Source: Oscillospiraceae bacterium
Lineage (GTDB): Bacteria; Bacillota; Clostridia; Oscillospirales; Oscillospiraceae
Direction of reading: 5' to 3'
Length of the DNA stretch: 33,333 nucleotides
Assembly (NCBI GenBank): GCA_017437095.1
Contig: JAFSBW010000025.1
Coordinates: 1 to 33,333 of the forward strand
The notes under the pieces are model-generated. The model was not told the DNA's origin. It did not search any database and saw nothing but the letters and a program-made list of their open reading frames with translations. Shown here in pieces: positions 20,437-28,428 of the stretch. Numbering within the stretch: position 1 is the first letter of the stretch; each line of letters starts with the position of its first letter. The translations under genes were made by a program, and so were the position numbers.

Positions 20437-21822
20437 TTAGAAACGGAAATACAGGAAGGGGCTGAAAGAGCCGTCTACCAGATAGGCGGTGCAAAGGATC
20501 AAAAGCGCAGCCATGAGCAAGATTTCCAGCACAGCGCCAACTTTCGTCTGTCCAACCTTGGCAGCCACCGTTTTCACCACCGGGGTAGCGCCGATAAAGG
20601 CGGCGATAAACAGCGGGGCATAGGAGCGCAGGTAGTAAAGGGTATCGCTGTTGGCAAAGGCAAGCCCCTTAAATCCGAACATCTCCCCCAGCACGGTTAC
20701 GGCGGAGTAGTCCGCATGGTTGAAGATGACAAAGCTGATCAGCACCAGAAACAGCACATAAAAGTGCTTGACCGCACCGGGGAGCTTTTTCAGGGCAGGC
20801 ACCCATTTTTCAATCATCAGCAGCACCGCGAACATCAGCCCCCACAGCACAAAGTTCCAGTTCGCGCCGTGCCAAAGGCCGGTAAGCATCCAAACCGTAA
20901 GGGTATTGAACACCCAGCGGCCCTTGCTTACCCGGTTGCCCCCCAGGGGGATATACACATAGTCCCTAAACCAGCTGCCCAGGCTCATATGCCAGCGCCG
21001 CCAGAACTCCTGGATGGAAGAGGAGATATAGGGGTAGTTGAAGTTTTCGATAAACCGGAAGCCCAGCATGCGGCCCATGCCGATGGCCATGCAGGAGTAG
21101 CCGGAGAAGTCGAAATAAATGTTCATCATAAAGGCCACGGCGTACATCCAGCTAAAGAGCACGCTGTGGTTGGCGGAGTCCGCATAAATGCGCATGAGCA
21201 GGGCAAAATTGTCGGCAATGAGTACCTTTTTGGCCAGGCCGATCAAAAACCGCCGCATACCCTGGGCAAAATCGTCCCAGGTATGAACGCGGGTCTCCAG
21301 CTCCCGCACCACATCCACATACCTTACGATCGGCCCGGCGATCAGCTGGGGGAACAGGGCCACATAGGCGCCAAAGGTAATGGGGTTTTTCTGGGCAGGC
21401 ACATTGCCCCGGTATACATCGATGGTATAGCTCAGGCACTGGAAGGTGTAGAAGCTGATGCCGATGGGCAGGGCCAGCCGCAGAAAGGGGATGCCCAGGC
21501 CGGTAACGGAATTGAAGCTGTCAATAAAAAAGTCGGCATATTTAAAGATGCCCAGCAATGTCAGGCTGACTACTACGGAAACCGTAAGCCACAGCTTCTG
21601 CAGCTTTCGGTTGCCCTCGTATTTGCCGATAAGCAGGCCGCAGATATAAAACAGAGCGATGGTTGCTACCATCAGCAGCAGGTATACCGGCTCGCCCCAG
21701 CCGTAGAAGATCAGGCTCGCCAGCAGCAGCACCGCGTTTTTGAAAGGCCGGGGGACGGCAAAGTAAACCAGCAGCACCGCCGGGAAGAAATAGTATAAGA
21801 ATGGTATGCTGGAAAACAGCAT
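20437..21822 (-). CDS. MBOAT-family O-acyltransferase (AlgI/DltB-like), 461 aa
   Basis: A polytopic membrane enzyme with about 11-12 helices. Hallmarks are FSSIPFLYYFFPAVL at the N-terminus, LPIGISFYTFQCLSY (118-132), the EFWRRWHMSLGSWFRDYVYIPLGG block (from 272) and the catalytic histidine H318 in LTGLWHGANWNF. The family carries acyl groups, usually acetyl, from cytosolic acyl-CoA across the membrane. The DHHW protein just downstream then places them on a cell-surface glycan. The ATG at 21822 follows TAGGAGG. A terminator separates it from the lipoprotein gene upstream, so its promoter is not obvious; weak read-through is possible. The acceptor polymer (teichoic acid, capsule or peptidoglycan) is unknown. 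Confidence 0.93.
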   Translation of the reverse strand: MLFSSIPFLYYFFPAVLLVYFAVPRPFKNAVLLLASLIFYGWGEPVYLLLMVATIALFYICGLLIGKYEGNRKLQKLWLTVSVVVSLTLLGIFKYADFFIDSFNSVTGLGIPFLRLALPIGISFYTFQCLSYTIDVYRGNVPAQKNPITFGAYVALFPQLIAGPIVRYVDVVRELETRVHTWDDFAQGMRRFLIGLAKKVLIADNFALLMRIYADSANHSVLFSWMYAVAFMMNIYFDFSGYSCMAIGMGRMLGFRFIENFNYPYISSSIQEFWRRWHMSLGSWFRDYVYIPLGGNRVSKGRWVFNTLTVWMLTGLWHGANWNFVLWGLMFAVLLMIEKWVPALKKLPGAVKHFYVLFLVLISFVIFNHADYSAVTVLGEMFGFKGLAFANSDTLYYLRSYAPLFIAAFIGATPVVKTVAAKVGQTKVGAVLEILLMAALLILCTAYLVDGSFSPFLYFRF

Positions 21823-21850
21823 GGCTTCTTACCTCCTAGAAGGGTTTTGC

Positions 21851-21888
21851 AAAAAAGGCAGCAAACCAAGCTGCTTGCTGCCTTTTTT
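21851..21888 (-). terminator. intrinsic terminator after the lipoprotein gene
   Basis: AAAAAAGGCAGCAA (21851-21864) pairs perfectly with 21875-21888. T6/A6 on both sides make it effective in either direction. It separates the mntP-vanZ-lipoprotein operon from the MBOAT gene. Confidence 0.88.
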
Positions 21889-21899
21889 GGGTAGTTCAA

Positions 21900-22508
21900 T
21901 TAGCCGATGGCCTCTTCCACAGCTACGGTAGCGGTGGGGTAAGCGGTGGTCAGAGCGGTAACGAAGTCAGCAACCAGGTTGAAGCTGGGATCTTCCACAC
22001 CGGCCTTGCCGAAGCACATGACTGCATAATCGCCCACGGTAGCGATGACCAGCTTCTCGGGGAAGCCGCACATCCACTGGTTGCCCAGCACAGCGTCCTT
22101 CAGAGCGGTAATGAAAGCGCTCATATCGCCGGTAACCTTGAAAGCGCCTACGGTCAGGCTGTTGGCGTTCATGGCGTGGAGCATGGAAGCGCAGTCGGCA
22201 ACGTTGGCAGCCTGGTCAGCGGGCACCAGCAGCTGGTACATGATGGTGTCGGTGTCGGTGGCGGCAACAGCGCCGGGGCCTTCAAAGCTCATGGTATCGC
22301 CGGAGCCGCCCATGGTGAAGGGACGGTTTTCGGGGTTAGCATAAGAATTGTAGGTGTTCTCAAGCAGCTCCAGAGCGTTGGCGATCTCTACAGCGGCGGG
22401 GGTGGTGTCAGCGGGGGTGGTGTCAGCGGGCTTGGCGTCCTTCTTGGCGCAGGCGGCCAGGCTCAGAGCCATGGTCAGCACCAGCAGCATAGCGATGATT
22501 TTCTTCAT
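21900..22508 (-). CDS. small secreted lipoprotein (possibly DUF4358-like), 202 aa
   Basis: A type II signal peptide KKIIAMLLVLTMALSLAAC with lipobox LAAC gives a membrane-anchored lipoprotein. A low-complexity Lys/Thr/Pro/Ala linker (ADTTPADTTPA) follows, then one globular domain with LVIATVGDYAVMCFG near the end. It resembles the short lipoproteins called DUF4358 that often lie beside MBOAT/DHHW genes in Clostridia, but the match is by eye. The ATG at 22508 follows GGAGGAAAC and overlaps the VanZ stop (ATGA). Codon use is strongly biased toward GCG, GTA and GTT, suggesting good expression. It is the last gene before a strong terminator. Confidence 0.82.
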   Translation of the reverse strand: MKKIIAMLLVLTMALSLAACAKKDAKPADTTPADTTPAAVEIANALELLENTYNSYANPENRPFTMGGSGDTMSFEGPGAVAATDTDTIMYQLLVPADQAANVADCASMLHAMNANSLTVGAFKVTGDMSAFITALKDAVLGNQWMCGFPEKLVIATVGDYAVMCFGKAGVEDPSFNLVADFVTALTTAYPTATVAVEEAIG

Positions 22509-22963
22509 TTTGTTTCCTCCAAAAAATGTTTGTTTTTTGTTTGTTGATGTATTTTCTTCCCTGCGTAGCATAAGGCAATGCCAAAGGCAACGCCGGCGCA
22601 ATCGATGAGAACATCGCTTACGCAGCCCCAGCGCCCGGGAACGAAGCGCTGAATGCCTTCATCCAGGCAGGCCACCACCGCGCCGCAGGGCAGCGCCGGC
22701 CATTTGCGCCCGGAAAAGCTGCCCCAAAGCAGGCTCAGCACCAGGCCCAGGGAAGCAAACTCCAGAAAATGGGCGGTTTTTCTTACCAAACCCCTTCCGG
22801 AAAGGCCGGGTATGCCGCCATCCAGGATCAAGCCCCGGAAAATGGCGTGTACCCAGTTGCTGATCTGCCCGGAGATATGGCCGGGCAGCAGGGAGTTCCC
22901 CCAGATCACAGCCAGATTGATGCATAGCCATGCTAAGCACAGCTTTTTGCCCCGGGCCGTCAC
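22505..22963 (-). CDS. VanZ-like membrane protein, about 152 aa
   Basis: A small membrane protein with VanZ character: CLAWLCINLAVIWGNSLLPG, a middle RKTAHFLEFASLGLVLSLLWG with the conserved K-x-x-H-F-x-E/Y-F block, and a final helix SDVLIDCAGVAFGIALCY with the D-x-x-x-N/D motif. VanZ itself lowers teicoplanin binding by an unknown route; most homologues are of unknown function. Two starts are possible. The GTG at 22963 overlaps the mntP stop codon (GTGA) and would give coupling. A TTG at 22996 lies 33 bp earlier inside mntP with a poor AGGA site. I prefer the GTG. The stop overlaps the lipoprotein start. Confidence 0.8.
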   Translation of the reverse strand: MTARGKKLCLAWLCINLAVIWGNSLLPGHISGQISNWVHAIFRGLILDGGIPGLSGRGLVRKTAHFLEFASLGLVLSLLWGSFSGRKWPALPCGAVVACLDEGIQRFVPGRWGCVSDVLIDCAGVAFGIALCYAGKKIHQQTKNKHFLEETK

Positions 22964-23559
22964 AGCCCCAGCCAGCCTTTCAGCCGGCCCAACCAATCCA
23001 GGTGGTCCTGCAGGATCTTCAGACCCAGAAGGATCAAAATGATACCCCCCGCGATCTGGGCAGGCTTTTCAAAGCGGCTGCCAAAGACGCTGCCGATCTT
23101 CACGCCCAGGGCGCTGAAGAAAAAGGTAGTAGCGCCAATGAAGGCCACCGCCAGGAAAATGTTCACATTGCCTGCCATAGCCAGAGAGATGCCTACTGCC
23201 AGAGCGTCGATAGAGGTGGCCACCGCCATGACAAACATGGTTTTTACGCTCAGGTCTGCATTGGCATTCTGGCAGCAATCGCAATCGGAAGAAAAGGCTT
23301 CCTTTAGCATATTGATGCCGATAATGCCCAGCAATCCGAAGGCGACCCAATGGTCAACGGCCTCAATGGCCGCGGCGAACAGCGTGCCCAGAAAATAGCC
23401 CAGCAGGGGCATAAGCGCCTGAAACGAGCCAAACCAGCCGCCGCAGATCGCCTGAGCCTTTGCGCCGGCGTTTTTCATGGACAGACCCTTGCACACGGAA
23501 ACGGCGAAAGCATCCATGCTCACGCCTACCGCCAGGGCCAGCAGCTGACCAATTCCCAT
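22960..23559 (-). CDS. mntP: manganese efflux pump MntP, 199 aa
   Basis: Six-helix exporter of Mn(II) across the cytoplasmic membrane. The family's internal repeat is plain: LALAVGVSMDAFAVSVCKGL (D16) and MAVATSIDALAVGISLAMAG, each with the metal-binding Asp after Ser/Ile. GWFGSFQALMPLLGYFLG and the closing GGIILILLGLKIL are also typical, and length is normal. A short Cys-rich loop (SSDCDCCQNANAD) between helices 3 and 4 might sense or bind metal. The ATG at 23559 follows GGAGGG. The leader is only about 45 nt with one GGCGGCC hairpin, too small for the yybP-ykoY manganese riboswitch that often precedes mntP, so control is probably different. It is first in an operon with vanZ-like and lipoprotein genes. 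Confidence 0.93.
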   Translation of the reverse strand: MGIGQLLALAVGVSMDAFAVSVCKGLSMKNAGAKAQAICGGWFGSFQALMPLLGYFLGTLFAAAIEAVDHWVAFGLLGIIGINMLKEAFSSDCDCCQNANADLSVKTMFVMAVATSIDALAVGISLAMAGNVNIFLAVAFIGATTFFFSALGVKIGSVFGSRFEKPAQIAGGIILILLGLKILQDHLDWLGRLKGWLGL

Positions 23560-23578
23560 CGGTTCCCTCCATAGTAGT

Positions 23579-23639
23579 GGCGGCCTTTTCGGCCGCCTCT
23601 CTCCTGGTGCATTATATCAGCGCCCGGTAGGAAAGTCAA
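23579..23639 (-). promoter_or_regulatory. mntP promoter and leader hairpin
   Basis: Minus strand: -35 TTGACT (23634-23639), 17-bp spacer, -10 TATAAT (23611-23616). The leader contains the hairpin GGCGGCC/GGCCGCC (23579-23585, 23591-23597) shortly before the ribosome-binding site. Confidence 0.8.
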
Positions 23640-23732
23640 GGGAATAAGCCTATAAGTTTGTGAACTTTTATTTAATTTTAAATATTTGTTATAGTTTTCC
23701 GGGGAGGGTGGGTTTTATGCAGGGCGCTGCTG

Positions 23733-26312
23733 TTAAGCAGGGTATTTTTCCTGCAGGCGCTCCAGCTTTTTCAGCATCCCGCTGCCCATAAGGGCCAGGA
23801 AAAAAGCGGTAGCCAGGCCGTGGATCAGATCCATGGGCAGCCCCGTTACCATGTAGCCCGCTACGATGGGCCAGCTCAGGGCCTGGGCGTGCCAGGTAAC
23901 AGCGGAGGAAAAATTCATGATCACCCCGTACACCCCAACCGCCGCCAGGCCGCCGAAAAGGCTCAGCACCGGGCCGCCGGGGCTGCGGCGGCGAAATACC
24001 AGCCCGCTTAAAAACCCGCAAAGGCCCATGGCGAACATCTGCCAGGGGGTCCAGGGGCCTTGGGAAAAGAGCATATTGGAGCAAAGCATGGTCAGCGCCC
24101 CTACCAAAAAGCCCTGCTGGGCTCCCAAGCCCGCGCCGGCCACTACGGTAAGCGCCAAAACCGGCTTAAACTGGGGCAGCCAGGCAAAGGCGCTGCGCCC
24201 GGCCACCCCCAGGCCGCACAGCACCGCCAGGGTAACCAGCTCCCGGGGCTGGGGCTTGCGCCCCTCAAACAGCAGCGCAAAGGGGGCCATGCATTCTACC
24301 AGCAGGGCAATGGCGATCAGGTTATAGTGCTTTCCCCCCATGGGGCCGATGCCGATATATAAGGTAACCGGCGCAGCCAGCAGGCAGATAAAGCTGGCAG
24401 CCTTGGCCCAGGGGCTGCTGGGCCTTTTGGGGGCGGCTTTCTTTTTGGGCCTGCCCAGGCAGGTATACAGCCCCGCCAGGCAAAGCAGCAGAGCGCCATA
24501 GCAGCCCAGGCGCTGCCAGCCCAGGGCGTTGAGATAGCCGCCGGAAAACAGCCCGGCGGCGCTGGCGTTTGCCAGGCAGTACGCCGCCAGGGCCAAAGCC
24601 CCCAGGCCAAAGGCCCAAGCAAGGCAGCGGCGCCAAAGGGGCAGCTTTTTGGCTTTCTGTGGCGCTTTCGCCGGGGGCGGGGGAAGCTCCTCCTCCGGCA
24701 AGGGAGGCTGAGGTGCTTCGCCGCCGCAAAGGGCAATCACATCCTCCACCGTAACGGCCTGGGGCTCAATGCTGCGGGCAATGCGGTTGGCGGCGGTGGT
24801 ATAAAAGCTGCTGCCGCTGAAAAATTCCCGGGGCGCTGCCTGGGCTACCAGGCAGCCGTCGAAGAAAAGGGCGCAGCGGTGGGCATAGCTTGCGCAAAAG
24901 TGGGTATCGTGGCTAACCAGCAGAATGCTTACCCCCTGGGCGCAAAGCTGCTGCAAAATTGCGCCAAAGCTGCGGCGAAAGCCGGGGTCGAAGCCCTTGG
25001 TAGGCTCGTCCAGCAGCAAAATGTCCGGCTGGGTCAGCAGCACCTTGGCAAGGGCGGCTCGTTGCTGCTCGCCCCCGGAAAGGTCGTAGGGGTGGCGGCC
25101 CAGCAGGGAAGAAAGGCCGCAAAGGCTTACGGTTTTGGCGAAAACCGGGGAATCTGCCGGGCAAACCGTCGCCAGATCCTGGCCCAGAGTATCCTTTATA
25201 AACAGCGCCTTGGGGTTTTGGGGCAGCAGGGCCAGCTTTCCGTGGACACGCACTTTGCCCCGGTAGGGCTTTTCCAGCCCGGCCAGCAGCCGCAGGGCGG
25301 TAGTCTTGCCGGTGCCGTTGCCGCCCATAAGGGCCAAAAACTCCCCCTTGCCCAGCCGGATATCCAGCTGGCGCAGCACATCGGGGCTGTCCTTTTCGTA
25401 GCGAAACCAAAGCCCCTTGCCCTCCAGCACCGCTTCCCCCGCTGGGGGAATATACTGCACCGGCAGGGGAGAGAGGGGCTGCTCTCTTCCCCGGTTTTCC
25501 AGAAATTCCCGGCCCTGGGGCACGGTGACCGGGCAGCCCAGAGCGGTATCCACCCCCGCCCATATGCGCATGGCCGCAGGCATAGCCGCAAACATGGGGC
25601 TTTTGCGCTGCTTCAGCGCCAGGGCAACCTGCCGGGGCTGGCCGTCGGCTGCGATGCGCCCGGCTTCCATTACCCAAACGCGCCCGGCGTAGGCAAAGGC
25701 ATCCTCCAGCTGATGCTCGCTGAGGATCACCGCAGTGCCCAGCTCCCGGTGGATGCGGCCCAAAAGGGCCATAAAATCCGCGGCGGCGATGGGGTCCAGC
25801 TGGGCGGTAGGCTCGTCCAGCAGCAGCACCTTGGGCTGCATGGCCATTACGCTGGCCAGATTCAGCAGCTGCTTCTGCCCCCCGGAAAGCTGGGAAATAT
25901 CCTTATAAAACCAATGCTCTATGCCGAAAAAGGCGGCGATCTCCGCGACCCGGCGGCGGACGGTGGCCTGGGGCAGCCCCAGGCTTTCCAGGCCAAAGGC
26001 CAGCTCATGCCAAACCTTGTGGGTAACGGCCTGGCTGTCCGGGCTTTGCAGCACAAAGCCGATGCCCCCAGCCTGGGCTTTGGCATCCACCTGCTCCAGG
26101 GGCGTTCCCTCAAACAGCACCGCCCCGGAGCGCTCCCCCTGGGGGGCAAGGCAGGTTTTCAGCTGCCGCAGCAGGGTGCTTTTGCCGCTGCCGGAGGGGC
26201 CGCACAGCAGAATAAACTCCCCAGCCTTTACGCTCAGGGAAATATCCCGCAATGCAGGCGCAGCCCCGCCGGGGTAGGTAAAAGTTAAATTTTGGAGTGT
26301 AAAGAGTTCCAT
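23733..26312 (-). CDS. fused ECF transporter: two ATPase domains plus S component, 859 aa
   Basis: One chain contains three normally separate subunits. ATPase 1: Walker A GPSGSGKST (38-46), signature LSGGQ (142-146), Walker B VLLLDEP (162-168). ATPase 2: GGNGTGKTT (330-338), LSGGE (411-415), ILLLDEP (about 431-437). A Pro-rich linker (about 533-556) leads to a membrane domain with about eight to nine helices (557-850). Its motif SQGPWTPWQMFAMGLCGFLSGL and QFKPVLALTVVAGAGLGAQQG mark an ECF S component of the CbrT/PF12822-like type. Together with the adjacent T protein it would be a complete vitamin importer; cobalamin-type or related substrates are a guess. The ATG at 26312 follows GGGAGGAG and lies 28 bp inside the T gene. 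Rare architecture; a frameshift or assembly fusion looks unlikely because the frame is continuous. Confidence 0.9.
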   Translation of the reverse strand: MELFTLQNLTFTYPGGAAPALRDISLSVKAGEFILLCGPSGSGKSTLLRQLKTCLAPQGERSGAVLFEGTPLEQVDAKAQAGGIGFVLQSPDSQAVTHKVWHELAFGLESLGLPQATVRRRVAEIAAFFGIEHWFYKDISQLSGGQKQLLNLASVMAMQPKVLLLDEPTAQLDPIAAADFMALLGRIHRELGTAVILSEHQLEDAFAYAGRVWVMEAGRIAADGQPRQVALALKQRKSPMFAAMPAAMRIWAGVDTALGCPVTVPQGREFLENRGREQPLSPLPVQYIPPAGEAVLEGKGLWFRYEKDSPDVLRQLDIRLGKGEFLALMGGNGTGKTTALRLLAGLEKPYRGKVRVHGKLALLPQNPKALFIKDTLGQDLATVCPADSPVFAKTVSLCGLSSLLGRHPYDLSGGEQQRAALAKVLLTQPDILLLDEPTKGFDPGFRRSFGAILQQLCAQGVSILLVSHDTHFCASYAHRCALFFDGCLVAQAAPREFFSGSSFYTTAANRIARSIEPQAVTVEDVIALCGGEAPQPPLPEEELPPPPAKAPQKAKKLPLWRRCLAWAFGLGALALAAYCLANASAAGLFSGGYLNALGWQRLGCYGALLLCLAGLYTCLGRPKKKAAPKRPSSPWAKAASFICLLAAPVTLYIGIGPMGGKHYNLIAIALLVECMAPFALLFEGRKPQPRELVTLAVLCGLGVAGRSAFAWLPQFKPVLALTVVAGAGLGAQQGFLVGALTMLCSNMLFSQGPWTPWQMFAMGLCGFLSGLVFRRRSPGGPVLSLFGGLAAVGVYGVIMNFSSAVTWHAQALSWPIVAGYMVTGLPMDLIHGLATAFFLALMGSGMLKKLERLQEKYPA

Positions 26313-27172
26313 TTTCTCTCCTCCCACAGGTCATACAGCAGCGGCAGCGCGCATACGAGCGCCTGCGCAGCAAAGCAGAAACACTCAAAAACCCCCGGGG
26401 CGTTCCAGCCCAGAGCGGGGAAATAATCAAAGCGGAAGCAGCCGGCCAAACCCCCGGCAATCAGCGCCCCCCCGGCCAGCAGCACCGCCGCCAAAAGGCA
26501 GCCATCCAGCGCGGTAAAGGGGTAAAGGGCGTAGCGGCTGCGCTTGCCGCCGTAGCCCCGGCTTTTCATAGAGTCGGCAGTGTCCGCCGCGTTTTCCAGG
26601 GCCCAGCTTAGGGTGACCGACAGCACCGCGGCGGCGTTTTTCCCCCGCTGCACCCAGCTGCCCCGGGTCATATCCCTGCCAAGCCCTTTCTGGGCATCGC
26701 TTACCGCCCGGTATTGGCCAATAAACCGGGGGATAAACCCAATGCTCATGCTCAGCACCAGGCTCAGCCCCGGCATAAGGCCGCCGAAGAGGTACAAAAA
26801 CCGGTCGGTAGGCAGGGCTTCATTGAAGCAGGCAAACCAAAGCATTATGCCAAACAGCATCGCCCCGGCGCTCAGGCCGTAGAGCAGGCTCTCCAGGGTC
26901 ACAAAGCCGCCCCAGGGCAGAGAAAACAGGGGAGTAAGCCCCCGGTGGTTAAAAAGAGGGTTCAGCACCGCCGTAAACAGCGCCAGGGGCAGGCTCAGCT
27001 TTACCAAAAGCCAAAAGCCAGGGCTTCCGGTAAGCTTCCGGGCATACAGCCCGGCGCAAACCAGGCTGATTGCCTGGCATATAGGGTGCTGCACCGCCAG
27101 GGAAAAGCCGATCACCAGGGCAAAATAACAAAAATTCACCGCCGGATGCAGCTGAGAAAAACGGTCCTTCAT
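26285..27172 (-). CDS. ecfT: ECF transporter T component (EcfT), 295 aa
   Basis: Integral membrane scaffold that links the ATPases to the S component. It has five to six helices, then the cytosolic coupling helices. DSMKSRGYGGKRSRY (S201-Y214) carries the Ser/Ala-Arg-Gly motif that docks on the ATPases. The first coupling motif corresponds to the RGSWVQRGKN area. The ATG at 27172 follows AAAGGAG; upstream codons belong to a heptad repeat. The gene overlaps the ATPase/S fusion by 28 bp. A block of heptad repeats begins 19 bp upstream, and no clear promoter lies between it and the terminator at 27411, so the promoter may be in the repeat region (TTGACA units there could serve as -35 boxes). Confidence 0.88.
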   Translation of the reverse strand: MKDRFSQLHPAVNFCYFALVIGFSLAVQHPICQAISLVCAGLYARKLTGSPGFWLLVKLSLPLALFTAVLNPLFNHRGLTPLFSLPWGGFVTLESLLYGLSAGAMLFGIMLWFACFNEALPTDRFLYLFGGLMPGLSLVLSMSIGFIPRFIGQYRAVSDAQKGLGRDMTRGSWVQRGKNAAAVLSVTLSWALENAADTADSMKSRGYGGKRSRYALYPFTALDGCLLAAVLLAGGALIAGGLAGCFRFDYFPALGWNAPGVFECFCFAAQALVCALPLLYDLWEERKWNSLHSKI

Positions 27173-27190
27173 GCCAAACTCCTTTCTTTC

Positions 27191-27395
27191 CAATTGACAA
27201 TTGACAGTTGACAATGGACAATGCAGGGCTGCGCTGCCGCAGGCCAGGCAATTACAAATCACAAATTACAAATTGGCCGCTAAACCGGCGAGGAAAATTC
27301 CTCATTCCTAGTTCCCAATTTACAGCATTGCCCCAGGACGGAAAACCCGTCCCCTTGTATCTTATATCTCATATCTTATATCTTATATCTTGCAA
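27191..27395. repeat. cluster of heptad repeats upstream of ecfT
   Basis: Block 1 (27191-27223): CAATTGA twice, CAGTTGA, CAATGGA, CAATGC. Block 2 (about 27251-27275): TTACAAA, TCACAAA, TTACAAA. Block 3 (about 27300-27322): CATTCCT, AGTTCCC, AATTTAC. Block 4 (about 27358-27393): ATCTTAT, ATCTCAT, ATCTTAT twice, ATCTTGC. Four unrelated units all share the 7-bp period. There is no gene in 27173-27410. Confidence 0.8.
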
Positions 27396-27410
27396 AGCCC
27401 TTTCGTAAAC

Positions 27411-27437
27411 AAAAAGCCCCCTGCAAAAGCAGGGGGA
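27411..27437 (-). terminator. intrinsic terminator ending the structured RNA
   Basis: On the minus strand CCCCCTGC-TTTT-GCAGGGGG is followed by CTTTTTGTTT. The strong U-tract only on this side sets the direction. Confidence 0.85.
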
Positions 27438-27675
27438 CATTTTGGGCGCAAAGACCCTATCCAAACAAACCCTACCGGCCGTCCCCAAGAGCCTGCGGGC
27501 AAAAGCGTGCCTCAGCCCAAGTATTCCGGCTCGGAGCGCCTTTTTGCCGCAAACCTTCTCGGCTAACCAATGCTTTGCGGCGGCTTATTGCTCCTCTACG
27601 GCGGCTTGGTACCGCTGGGATGCTCCCATTCCATAGTGGCTGAGTGTTTTCAGGCGGGAAAAGCCCGCCTTATTG
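27412..27675 (-). ncRNA. structured non-coding RNA candidate, class unknown
   Basis: A 260-nt GC-rich stretch without protein-coding character ends at a strong minus-strand terminator. Nested pairings: CTCAGCC with GGCTGAG (27638-27644, 27511-27517); GGAGC with GCTCC (27590-27594, 27533-27537); GCCGCAAA with TTTGCGGC (27574-27581, 27546-27553); hairpins TGGG-AGCAT-CCCA and GGCGGG-CTTT-TCCCGCC. A long central stem broken by internal loops, about 200 nt in size, would suit 6S RNA or a large riboswitch. Motifs of cobalamin, TPP, FMN, SAM, lysine and T-box leaders were not found, nor RNase P, SRP or tmRNA signatures. A TATACT box (about 27679-27684) could start it; it follows the acetyltransferase stop codon. 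Confidence 0.5.
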
Positions 27676-27700
27676 AATAGTATAAAATAGTTTTCCCCTT

Positions 27701-28318
27701 TTATTCTGCCGGAGGGTACAGCCGGTGGCTCTCGTTGGTGCTGATCTGCCGGGCGGGGATGCCCCCTACTACCGCGTTCTGCGCCACATCCTTGACCACC
27801 ACCGCGTTTGCCCCTACGATGGCGTTATCCCCCAGGGAAATATCGCCGATCACCTTTGCTCCGGCGCAAACTCTTACGCCGTTGCCCAGCCGGGGGCGGT
27901 TGGGGTTGTCGATATCGTAGCCGATGGTAACCTGCTGGTTGATCCAGCAGTAGTCGCCAATGGCATCGGCAGAAATGGTGGTGGCGTAGCCATGCTGAAT
28001 GAACAGGCATTCGCCAATGTTCTGGGTAAGGATAAACAGGCTCTTTACCCCGGGGTACAGCAGCTTTACAAACCCGGCGCGCAGCTTGCCCCCGCCTACG
28101 GTGCGGATGCGCTGGTGCAAAAGGTTGCGGTATTCTTTAAACTGGCTCAGCAGCATGCTGAAAGCCCCCAGCCCCTGGCCGGGCATACGGGTAAGCTTTG
28201 CCCAGTAGCAAAACTCCCGGCGGATGATGCCGCGGGCGTTTTTGTTCAGGCTAAGCAAAACCAGCAGTGTAGGGATCGTGCGGAATAAATTGGCAACGGT
28301 ATAAAACAGCTTTTTCAT
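27701..28318 (-). CDS. serine O-acetyltransferase-like left-handed beta-helix enzyme, 205 aa
   Basis: The C-terminal half (about 100-195) consists of hexapeptide repeats forming a left-handed beta-helix: GECLFIQHGYATTISADAIGDYCWINQQVTIGYD, then RLGNGVRVCAGAKVIGDISLGDNAIVGANAVVVKDV and VVGGIPARQI. This is the pattern of CysE-type serine acetyltransferases and related sugar or lipid acetyltransferases. His108 in IQHG corresponds to a catalytic position. The N-terminal half is shorter and more basic than in CysE, so a polysaccharide acetyltransferase is an alternative. No cysK neighbour is present. The ATG at 28318 lies after AAGGGCGGG. A consensus promoter precedes it, divergent from lysR. Confidence 0.85.
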   Translation of the reverse strand: MKKLFYTVANLFRTIPTLLVLLSLNKNARGIIRREFCYWAKLTRMPGQGLGAFSMLLSQFKEYRNLLHQRIRTVGGGKLRAGFVKLLYPGVKSLFILTQNIGECLFIQHGYATTISADAIGDYCWINQQVTIGYDIDNPNRPRLGNGVRVCAGAKVIGDISLGDNAIVGANAVVVKDVAQNAVVGGIPARQISTNESHRLYPPAE

Positions 28319-28341
28319 AAAAAACCCGCCCTTCTTTCAGA

Positions 28342-28370
28342 ATTATACCCCCAAATGGCCCAAAAGGCAA
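28342..28370 (-). promoter_or_regulatory. sigma-A promoter of the acetyltransferase
   Basis: Minus strand: -35 TTGCCT (28365-28370), 17-bp spacer, -10 TATAAT (28342-28347). Confidence 0.78.
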
Positions 28371-28428
28371 GGCTTTTCTGCGCCGCAGCTTCCCGCTGGC
28401 CGGGGCCCGGATTATGGGGCGGCAAACC

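Noticed and set aside
23560-23610. yybP-ykoY manganese riboswitch ahead of mntP
   Set aside because: The leader is only about 45 nt with one hairpin, too short for this riboswitch.
27442-27675. Rightward T-box leader, suggested by GGTACCGC near 27608
   Set aside because: No downstream rightward gene exists, the AGGGTGGNACCGCG context is incomplete, and the strong terminator is on the other strand.
27173-27700. Cobalamin riboswitch upstream of the ECF operon
   Set aside because: The conserved GCCACTG and the AGCCAGGAGACCTGCC-like box were not found on either strand; only a partial GCCACTA is present.
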